Positions 47,792-57,429 of a DNA stretch of 64,000 bases are shown in pieces; position 1 is the first letter of the stretch, and every line of letters starts with the position of its first letter. Source of the stretch: Hedera helix (lineage: Eukaryota > Streptophyta > Magnoliopsida > Apiales > Araliaceae); NCBI GenBank assembly GCA_947179155.2, contig OX359269.1, positions 53,401,524-53,465,523 on the forward strand, given 5' to 3'. The position numbers and the translations under genes were made by a program. Below the pieces are notes generated by a model, which saw nothing but the letters and a program-made list of their open reading frames with translations, was not told the DNA's origin and did no database searches.

Positions 47792-49407
47792 TTATGCATC
47801 TAGCTCGCATTGGAACATAGGCGAAGCAAATGAATTCAATTCACCAAATATAATATCATCCCCGTCACCATAGCTACCCGCCTCATGACATGCAAAGTAT
47901 GTTTGAATGTCATCCGGGAAGTTCCGGCGTGGTGGGTCCGACTCCGCTGGCGTCAACTGACAGTCGATTGCTGAAGTTCTCTCAAGCATTTCCTTAAACT
48001 TGGACGACTGTAAAAGAAGCCCTAGAGCTGAAGATGCGGTGGCGCCGCTAGCAGGACGTGAAGGAGGGATGGTTGTTTCGGCAGAGCTAGAGCTTTCTGG
48101 TTGTTGGTTATGAAGAAAGCTAAACCTTAGTTCTTGATTAGGATTTTGCATTGGGATAACATCAGCGACGTTAGGGTTGGGGTTTGGTTGAAAGTTGTTT
48201 GGGTTGGTAATATCAGTTTGGTTAGGTTGTAGCCACTTGATGTAACGGCTGAGATCAAAGTTGGTAACCGCGTTAAGTCCACGGTACTCGATAGCTGCCA
48301 TGTCATATGCAGTTGCTGCTTCCTCTTGAGTAGCTAGATCATGCAAATAATTAATTAATAACAAAAATTTTAAAAAACAAAATATAAAAATAAATTGGCA
48401 TGGGAAATTCGGTTAAAATAAATTGGCATGAGAAATTTGGTTGGAAGAATAGAACTTTAATTTGATGTATGAAGAGTTTGAGATAGTACCGAGCAGTAAA
48501 CTCTAGTAGTTGGAGGTTGGTGATCTACGCATGCACATGGATATACCAACCATGCAACTATTTTCTATCTATGTACTTGCTAACCATTTTTTCTAAATCC
48601 ATTTGCCGACTCTTTGGATTTAGTACTAAATTAGAAAGAAGTTAATAATTAATAATTCTAAAAAATTCTTTTTATATATACATATTTATATACTAATATA
48701 AGTGTGTTCTCTCTCTTTCTTATTAATATTTTTATTATTTTATTAATCAAAACGGTATTATTTTAAGACGCTTACCACAAGTAAATTAATTATGAAGATA
48801 GAGATGGCCATAAATTAAAAATATAAGTATTTGAAGAATTATTGAAACAATATGTGATGGTGATATTTGCGTGTGGTAGCTTTTACGAATCATTGTTAAC
48901 CTAAGAATTTGATCATTATCAGGAGTATTTTAGTAAAGAAAAACCAAATTAACGCAACCTGTAGTACGTAATTGGCGGAATTAATTAATTACCATAGGTT
49001 CCGAGATAGAGATATTTGTTGCCAAAGACACGGCCAATACGAGCCTCCCATCTGCCATTATGGTGGTGCCTACACATTAAAACACCGTCAAATTAATTTT
49101 ATATACCATGATCAAATCACATAACAGTTGTGAAGTTGTATCCATATTGTACATGGTAATATTGGTGATGGACACAAATTAATACTATATTGCAGTACTA
49201 ATTTGACTTTAAAGTCTTTTCCTGCATTTGCCGACTTTTAATTACCCAAAAGCTACCCATTGACTGTTGTACTACTAAATTTTTGCTGAACTACTAAAGT
49301 TTATGAGGTGCACACTTCAAATTATATAGAATATTTTAAAATTTGATATTTTTTTCTCATAAATATAAGATCGCTTGTTATTTATGTAAAAAAATAAATA
49401 TTATAAA

Positions 49408-49445
<38 letters not shown>

Positions 49446-50685
49446 TAAAAATTTAATTCCCTTTAATTAATTTTCCACGCATTAGGAATATAGGCAAACA
49501 AATGACTCCAAACATAAACGTGCAACAATTGCTTGCGGGTCTAAAATCCTTATTCAAGTAAGTTGGTTCACTACTCATAATTAACCAATCACCATATGAA
49601 TTCTAATTTTGGGTTAACTCTATTTGAATTTGATTGAATAATAATTTGGTTACCTTGCTACACCTCTGTATTTGGAGACACCTCGAGAAAAACCGCTGCT
49701 TTTTCTGCAATACGACGATTTCACAAGTAATCCTCCATAGTCGTTCATATTTGACTAAATTTAATTACTTAGTGATACTACTAATTAATAAAGTAGGAAA
49801 ACAGGAGATAACACTTTATATAAATGTTTAATGCTTACCTCCTCAGTGATCCAATGTACTCTTCTTTTGACTGACCCTCCATCTCTTTGAGCTCTTCTTG
49901 GTAAGTAGATAGCTTCGAAAATGGCATTAAAAACTTTGAAATATTTACATAATTCTAAGAAATTGATCAAATGTTTAGATTTGAAGGGAAATAAATTTAC
50001 AGGGAAGTTGAGGATGGTTCCGTGTCCCCAATACTTCAATGCTGCTAAGTCATAAGCATGTGCAGCCGTTTCTTCATCATCGTAGGCCCCTGTTTTCCAA
50101 CAATTAACAAGTAAATTTTCAAAAACTGAAAATACTCTCTCTAATTCTCATCTCTAATATAACTCATCAGTAATCTTGTACATTTTGAAAGGATAACAAA
50201 CTTACCCAGATACACTGCATTTTCAGCACCACCAAAACCATCATCAAACCAACAAAATAAAGAAATAGTCATGTTAAGATGCAAGATTAATTAATAAATA
50301 GATGCATGATGAGCAATAAGCAATAAACCTTGTCTTCCTTTCTTGTTCTGTGACTCATTCCAGCAGTTCTTGTCCCACAAATGAGCTTCATATCGGCCAG
50401 TCCACCGGTGTCTGAAATGATCATCAAAAAACCCATTTCCATACTTAATTAAAAGAACCCAAAAGAGAATATATATATATATCTTAACAAGGAAACTAAT
50501 AAGAAGTGATGGAGTTTGTTGTACCTTGTGACACCCCTGTAGATAGAGCTACGTTGGGGTGGAGAGTCTCGCGGAAGGCTTTTTCGCGTTCGCTTTGCCT
50601 TACCAATGGAGCTGGGGCTGGGGCTGCTGCTACTAGTTGTACTTTTTGCGGTGGTGTTCTTATGTGAGTGTGAGAGCTTGGCCAT
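47792..50685 (-). CDS. AP2-family transcription factor, WRINKLED (WRI3/WRI4-like)
   Basis: A nuclear transcription factor with two AP2 DNA-binding domains, related to WRI1/WRI3/WRI4, which switch on glycolysis and fatty-acid synthesis genes for oil, cutin or wax. Eight minus-strand exons: 50525-50685, 50329-50411, 50206-50214, 50001-50089, 49839-49912, 49654-49704, 48993-49069, 47792-48333, giving 361 residues. An N-terminal Ser/Thr tract and basic KAKRTRKSLPRD (possible nuclear signal) precede AP2-R1 at about 48-114 ([20 protein letters not shown]) and AP2-R2 at about 150-208 (KYRGVARHHHNGRWEARIGR). The linker contains EMEGQSKEEYIGSLRRKSSG. The 9-base third exon encodes VYL, the family's signature microexon. 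The C-terminus is Asn/Pro-rich, then acidic, fitting an activation region. The short MAKLS start and length favour WRI3/WRI4 over WRI1. Confidence 0.92.
50206..50214 (-). other. Nine-base VYL microexon of the WRI-like gene
   Basis: TGTATCTGG between an AG acceptor (AATGCAG) and a GTAAG donor. Joining its neighbours restores G-RQ-VYL-GAY in frame. This microexon is conserved in the WRI/AP2 family and is essential for AP2-R1. Confidence 0.9.
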
Positions 50686-50850
50686 TAAGCTTACTTGAGG
50701 GAGTTAGAGAGAGTAAAGAAGGGAGAAAGAAAAGGAGAAGGAAAATATATACTCCAGAAGAGGAAAATGAGCGTGTGCATAAAAAGACTGGGTCCTCCTC
50801 CAATACCAAGGGTGGGAGGGATGGGAAAATATAAAGGAAATGGAAAATGA

Positions 50851-50882
<32 letters not shown>

Positions 50883-50950
50883 AGGGGAGAGGGTTGGCAA
50901 ATTAGAACCTAGAGCCGGCTGAGGGAAATTAAAGAGGGGTTGGGGGTGTT
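50686..50950 (-). promoter_or_regulatory. WRI-like gene leader with 29-base G/C run
   Basis: Purine-rich on the plus strand (pyrimidine-rich in the sense orientation), including a run of 29 G on the plus strand at 50854-50882, about 170 bp upstream of the ATG. It probably covers 5' UTR and core promoter. The run may form G-quadruplex or i-motif structure, and its exact length is uncertain. Confidence 0.5.
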
Positions 50951-53043
50951 CTTTTCTTTTTCTGGCCGTCTATAAGCGGCTTTAATATGTGCCAAATCCC
51001 CCTTCTACTTTGTCCTCACTTGGTCTTTTTGTGTTATGTGCTGTTTCGCTTCAATTTGCCTTTCGCTGCTCTGTTTTCCAGTATAGCCTCCATTTGGCAA
51101 GTCAGGGAATTGTGTAGCCAATCATCATTTAACTTTCTTCTGAAATAACTTTTATAAAAAGACATCTATTACTACTATTTAAAATGAACACAATGTGCCG
51201 ATTCGCCAAACGAGCATAAAATCAGGGGAATTGTAACAATAAGTACACCATAATTATTTTTATACTACTGAACAAGGCCATACCATTGATTTTACCAAAT
51301 CTCCCTTCATAAAATGTATTAAGAAGTTAAAACAATCAAAATACTTTTGATTAATAAGGTGGGTAATATTTGAAGTTTGTAGTGGCTGGCTTGATTTCTT
51401 AGCTACTTAACAATTGTTAGGTTATGGGCTGCATGTGGCATGCATATTAAAAGATGGGGAAAGCCAACTTCTCCAACTAACCGCATATTAATTCAAGAAT
51501 CTTCATCCCTAAATAAATTGACGAGTTTAATATTCTTTTTTGGACCACTTGATCCTTAATTACCGCATAATAGGTATCAGAGGAAGCAACCAACCTCAAA
51601 ATGAAATCATATATGTCGATAACTAGTTTATTAGGATTAATTTAAACTTACGAAATGATTTTAACTCGTTTTGATCATCCCCTGCAAAAATTGCATTCCT
51701 AAGAAGAAAATTATACAGGTGACATTTTCAAGTATAATGACGCTAATTGACAACTCAATCAGGGAGGATTGATTTATGACCCTAAATTTACTGTCTCTAG
51801 TATTACTCATAAAAAATATTAAGAATTACAATCATAATCAACATTATTATTAGTTAGTTATTTTTTTTCTTTTTTCTGGTGTCACTGAACATCCTTTCAT
51901 CTTCTCTATTTTAAATATAAAGCTAATTTTTTTATAAAAAAAAAAGAAAAAGAAAATCTGACCCAACAATAAGTTAGAATGGGCTTGGGGTGATTAAGTT
52001 TCACTAAAGCAACTTTGAAGTTTGAACCCATAAAGATAGTTGGATATGCCTATGGGTTGTCATTAGAACTGGGTTCAACGTACGCTACCAAATTGGAATG
52101 GGCTAAACAATGTTGCAACTGTAGTATACGCAAGCCTGTTTAAATTAGTATTGATGTCACCCCTTGATGCATCATCATTCATTCCCGCAATATTTTACTA
52201 TAAATTACGTGGAATAAAATAAATTATTTATAAAATTTTAAAAAGTAAATAAAAAAATAAAATAGTGATATAGTCAAAATCGTAAAGGTAAAAGAGAACA
52301 ATAATAATAATATGATACAAATTTATTGTTACCGTCAATAATTCAAGAAAACTGCTTTATAATAAAAAGATGATCAATATAAAGTAGAATATTATAAAAT
52401 CGTATAAAATTTATGAATCAGACCCTTAAGAGCATATAAAATAGTAGCATAAATATTCAAACACAAGCAACTATAACTGTTTAGATATAGCATTTTTTAA
52501 GCATTGTTCTATCTTTCGGTTGTTTTGTTTGAATATAATGTAAATTTCATGGGTGAGGTTTTGTGTGTAATGCTAAAGTGAAGAAAGTTGAGTCACTTAT
52601 TTTTAAGTGAACTTTATTCGTTCTAAATTATAAAATTATTATTAATTTTTTAAAATTAAGTTAATTTTTTTTAATTTTATAATTAGTGTAAAAATAATAC
52701 TTTTCATAACTAGTTATATTTTTTAAATAATTTATAATATTTAATGCATAGCTAAATGAATAACATAATTTTTTACTTAATAATGTTTCCCATTACTTTG
52801 AAAAGTCAATATTGATGTTATGTTTTGAAAATGAGAGAGTATTATTATAAAGATAAATATGAAACGTTGTATATACTTGATATTTGTAAATATTGAAATA
52901 AAATTATTTTTATGAAACAAAGAGAATATAAGATCATTATTAATTATGTGAAATCAACTTGAGACATTTTCGTAATCAAAATTAAATAGATTAATTTAAT
53001 TTTAGTTAGTAAATGATAAATATTCTAAATTATTTAAAAATGT
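50951..53043. other. Intergenic region upstream of the WRI-like gene
   Basis: AT-rich, no gene recognised. It ends at the AATAT target site of element 2. Confidence 0.5.
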
Positions 53044-53048
53044 AATAT

Positions 53049-55948
53049 TGTAAGACCCCGAATTTTATGAAATACAAAATTTAATTTTTCTTCATATATA
53101 TTTTTTTTGAAACAGTAAGTGGTTAAATTAACAAAATTGAAAGTTAAGGATGTTATGTGCAAATTTTATTTTGTCGGACAATATTCGCTTTGTCGGGGAA
53201 TATTCGTTTGGTCGGGGAATATTCGTGCCGTACGACGGCGCCGAAATAATAAATTATTGGTGGACCCCACAACGGAATATTTGTCGGATATAGAAAACGA
53301 TAGAAGTAACCTTTTTAAATAAAAATAGTCAACGGAACTGTTAAAATACCGGTGATAAAAGAATAGTAGCATACGGTAGTTTATGGTATTTTCTGTAACA
53401 CACGGTACTCTACAGTAACACACGGTATTGCATAGTGTCTCATATTATTGGTCTGATAATTGACACCGTAACTGTTACGCATCATTTCATCGATAATTGT
53501 CACTGCATAATATTTTATATTATCAATTCAATAATTGTTGTTACACAGTATTTTGCATTATTGATTTAATAATTGTCATTACACTGTATTTTATATCATT
53601 GAGTCAATAATTGTTGTTGCACTGTTTTTAAAATTATTGAACCTAATAATTGTCACAGTAACATATGCACAGTAATTCACATTATTGAATCAATAATTGT
53701 CATTACACAGTAACGTATGCTTTATTTTACATTATTGTTATCTCTATTATGATGTTATTTAAACAGTTGTATTTCATTAATTTATTGACTTGATATCTAA
53801 GAGCTAACTATACTGTATTTATAACAATTAGTCATAATAATTGAATTGATTTGTTTATAATATAAAGTTAGGTGATTATTAGGTGATATGAAATGAATGG
53901 TGTAGATTAAAGTGTGAATTATTGTTGAATAATTAAATTGATTTGTTTATAATATAAAGTTAGGTGATTATTAGGTGATATGAAATGAATGGTGTAGATT
54001 AAAGATAATATAATATTTGAAATGGATGGTGTAGATTAAAATGTGATCTTTAAATGAATGGTTTAGATTAAATGAATGATAAGATTTTTGGCTATAAATA
54101 GAAGCCTTAACTTAAGGATTTTTCATAAACTTCCTTACTTGTTCTTTCTTTCTCTCTCTAAATACTTCTTGTGAAAGTTCTCTCTAAGTGTGCTTAAGTC
54201 ATCTTGAGTATTTGTGAAGATCTATAAGTATACGTGTACTGTTCAAGTTAATCAACCTCATTTAAATCAATATCCAGTCACGTGTTACGGTAAGGGATAC
54301 CATCTTTTTCATCTTCCAATATTCAAACGTACTATGGTAAGGGATTATCATTATTTGATTCTCAAAAATAATATCGTTTCTTTCTTACTCATAAGATGTG
54401 CCATTTATTTCCATGTATTAAATTGTGGGAATAACCTTACGGCGCGGATTATCGCCTGTTGGTGAATAACCTTTCGTATTTATTTCCATGTATTAAATTG
54501 TGGGAATAACCTTACGGAGCGGATTGCCGCCTGTTGGTGAATAACCTTTCGTATTCATTCATTATTAATCTCTGAGAATAACCTTACGGAGCGGATTGCC
54601 GCCTGTTTGGTGAATAACTCTTTGTACTCAAATTCTATTAAATTGTGGGAATAACCTTACGGAGCGGATTGCCGCCTGTTTGGTGAATAACTCTTTGTAC
54701 TTAAATTCTATTAAATTGTGGGAATAACCTTACGGAGCGGATTGCCGCCTGTTGGTGAATAACCCTTTGTATTAATTTCCTTCACCTTTTGTTAATCAAA
54801 CCTGCTACGGTAAGGGATATTATTTTCTTTCATACTCCTAAATCGAAATTTATTATGGAACTATTGCTTCTATAATTCCTGAAAATATTATATGTTCCAT
54901 AATAGTTGAACTTCATTATTTCAACTGAACCTTCCTATTTACGTGAACCTTTCTATTGAATTGTAACCGTTATTCTGAACTGTGGATCTTGAATTTCACT
55001 CCACATCATGTTGACAATTTGGACATTATTTGAATCTGTACAAAGTAAACTTCCGATACTTATTGTTATCCTATTTCTTCTGTTCATCATTTATATCATT
55101 CTAATCATCCAAAAATCAAGCTGTTGTGAATATCTGTGGCCGGGGGCACAGATGTGATATATTTGTTGAACAGATGATAGGTTAAAGGCGATATAATAGG
55201 TTAAAGGCGATACATCTGTTCGGTGTCTTTTATGGCACGTGGTGAATGTTCTCTTTGGCCCGTAGTGCAAAGATGAACTGTTGTTTGGTATGATTATGAC
55301 CAAAGGCTGAATCTGGTATAATCATGACCGTTGGTGTTATATTGAATGTATTTGGCCCGTAGTGCAAAGATGAACTGTTGATCTGCATGATTATGATCAG
55401 TAACTGTGAATTTGTATTATCTTGACTAATGATATTTCAGATGATAAAAGTTGATGATGTTTTTCCTAAAAAGAGAACCGAGTGGACATTATAGTCTGCA
55501 TTATTCTTCTAATAGATTACTCATTCCGCTGCTATTATTGATCTGAACGTTGTTTAAGAATTTAACTGCAGTTTTTGATATAAACCTTGTAGTCTATTGT
55601 ATTCTATCAAGAACTCAACTGTTGAAGACTAATGATAATTTATTCGTCATTATCTTAGTCATGATATTCTTTACTGGGCTATTTGAGCTCACCCTTTCTT
55701 TTGTTCCATTGTTTTTCAACAGGAGATGAAAACATAACAGGGTCTAGCCGGGGAATGGAGTGAGGGTCCGAGGAATAGTTATCATAGTCTTCACGTTTTG
55801 TAAAATAGTGTGGCAATAATAGTGAAGACTTAGTTGTGTATTATTATATACTGTATTGTTGTACGTTGTGCTTTGTTGTAATAATTTTGTTGTAGTATTT
55901 TGACGACTCAAGTTTGGGCTGTGTGGGCCCAGATTTGGGGGCGTCACA
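53049..55948 (+). repeat. 5' LTR of element 2 (2,900 bp)
   Basis: Begins TGTAAGACCCCG and ends GGGGGCGTCACA. It contains three tandem copies of a GTCGGxxAATATTCG motif (53171-53225), an array of ATTATTGA palindromes (about 53440-53740), two copies of a 69-bp U3 repeat (53844-53912, 53936-54004), a TATA box (54092-54101), and about five ~60-75-bp tandem units (about 54421-54768) each with GAATAACCTTACGG and GGTGAATAAC. Confidence 0.95.
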
Positions 55949-55950
55949 GT

Positions 55951-55962
55951 TGGCATCAGAGC
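55951..55962 (+). other. Primer-binding site of element 2
   Basis: TGGCATCAGAGC, two bases after the 5' LTR; same as element 1, complementary to initiator tRNA-Met with one mismatch. Confidence 0.85.
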
Positions 55963-56151
55963 TTAGGGATATGGTCTTTAATGGAGATCTGGGGTTAGAA
56001 CTAGGAGGGGAGAGACGAATAGAATCAATCACTAGTGTGTCCTACCTAAATTAGATTTATTTTTTATCTAATGAATCGATTTGAATGTAGGAACATGAAG
56101 AGATGAGTCAGTTTATTTGAACTAACATTTATTTTGTGACCACAGTTAATT

Positions 56152-56772
56152 ATGGCATCTGGAAATCAGGAGGTTAACTATGAAATTACCGAAACAAATG
56201 TAGCTGCAAAACAAGAGGCGACGAATAATCTTCTTACAAACTCAGAGTTGAATCATTTGCCTAAGGCAAAAATTATGCGTGTTCTATCCAGTAAGGATGA
56301 AGGTGAAAGCTCTGCTACAGTCGTTCCAGATCCATTCTTAGAAGCAATTAAAGGAAGTAACGAACTTGCGGAAATTATTGCCTTTAATTTACTCACTAAT
56401 TGGGAGAGTGATATCACATGGTTATGCTCTATAACAAAGGATCAGAATATATGGACTTTTCATATTAGTCTTTGGGATTTATGGTGTTCCAGCTATGATT
56501 TTCAAGATTATTTAAAAATGATGTTTCTATACTTTTGGGCGTTACAATTTAGAGGAATTCAGGTTAAGTTAGTCACTATCGTGGAAACTGCAGTCTATCG
56601 AAAATACTATTTTAATGGAAATCATTGGTACCTTACTACTGATGAAGTTGATGAACCCGAGAAACAGTTTGCTAGAAAATTATTCAGTGGTATTCCCATG
56701 GTTGAAATACGTGAAGATCCGAATGAAGTATTCGGGATTCGATTTGACGATAACAGTCAAGAAACCGAATGA
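56152..56772 (+). CDS. Chimeric ORF: gag N-terminus fused to a sequence of unknown origin
   Basis: A 206-residue frame in element 2. Residues 1-31 (MASGNQEVNYEITETN onward) match the Gag start of element 1. From about 56246 to 56760 the sequence has no resemblance to element 1, yet it stays open and in frame with the Gag start. The novel part is about 172 residues, rich in aromatic residues in its middle (ITWLCSITKDQNIWTFHISL, then WDLWCSS), with an acidic C-terminus (EIREDPNEVFGIRFDDNSQE). It lacks the zinc knuckles needed for RNA packaging. The TGA stop overlaps the junction where element homology resumes. It could be a captured host coding fragment or an accessory protein. I do not recognise the family. 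Confidence 0.7.
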   Translation: MASGNQEVNYEITETNVAAKQEATNNLLTNSELNHLPKAKIMRVLSSKDEGESSATVVPDPFLEAIKGSNELAEIIAFNLLTNWESDITWLCSITKDQNIWTFHISLWDLWCSSYDFQDYLKMMFLYFWALQFRGIQVKLVTIVETAVYRKYYFNGNHWYLTTDEVDEPEKQFARKLFSGIPMVEIREDPNEVFGIRFDDNSQETE

Positions 56773-57406
56773 GGTGATAACCGGTAAGCTATTCATAAAT
56801 TCTCGTGAAGTCTATGCCATATTAGATTCTGACTCTATCCACTCTTTTATCTCACCTATATGTACTCAACGTTTAAATTTGACTATTGAAAACTTAAATC
56901 TTGTTTTATCAGTTGAAACCTCATTGGGAGAAATACCTATTACATTTACTATCTATAAATCTTGCCTAGTTCAAATCAACAACCTCACATTACCTGTTGA
57001 CCTTATTTCTTTGGAGATGCGTGAATTTGATGTGATTTTAGGAATTGATTGGTTGACTACCCATCATGCTAAAATTGATTGTTTTCATAAGATTATTAGT
57101 TTTCATATTCCTAATCAACCTATCATGCAAATTCAAGCAACTAAACCATTGAAATCTATAACTGTTATTTCTAGCCATAAAGCCATTCGTTTATTGAAAA
57201 ACGGATGTCAAGCCTTTTTAGCTCATGTCACTGATTTGAACAAAAACACGTCAAACTTGAATGATATTCCCATTGTTAATGAGTTTCCTGACGTTTTTTC
57301 TGAGGAACTTTCTGGCTTACCCCAAACCGTGAAATTGAATTCTGTATCGATCTTGAACCCGGCACTAAGCCCATTTTTAAAGTCTCATACCAAATGGCTC
57401 CCATAG
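56762..57406 (+). pseudogene. Protease region of element 2, altered and truncated
   Basis: Homology to element 1 resumes here (NEVITGKLFINSREVYA) in a frame shifted from the chimeric ORF. The protease motif LLDTGS of element 1 is ILDSDS here: the catalytic Asp remains but the Thr-Gly are lost, so activity is doubtful. A one-base deletion near 57325-57330 shifts the frame and ends it at about 57404. The following stretch (57407-57478) shows a stop and then the reverse-transcriptase deletion junction. Confidence 0.85.
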
Positions 57407-57429
57407 AACACCAAGAGTTGAAAGTTTAA

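Noticed and set aside
50691..50900. Proline-rich frame (PPPPPP) upstream of the WRI-like gene
   Set aside because: It is the translation of the 29-base C run in the leader, not a protein.
53119..53322. Frame in the element 2 LTR (VKLTKLKVKDVMCKFYFVG...)
   Set aside because: Non-coding U3 sequence duplicated in both LTRs; no start context or similarity, and the frame is absent from diverged LTRs.
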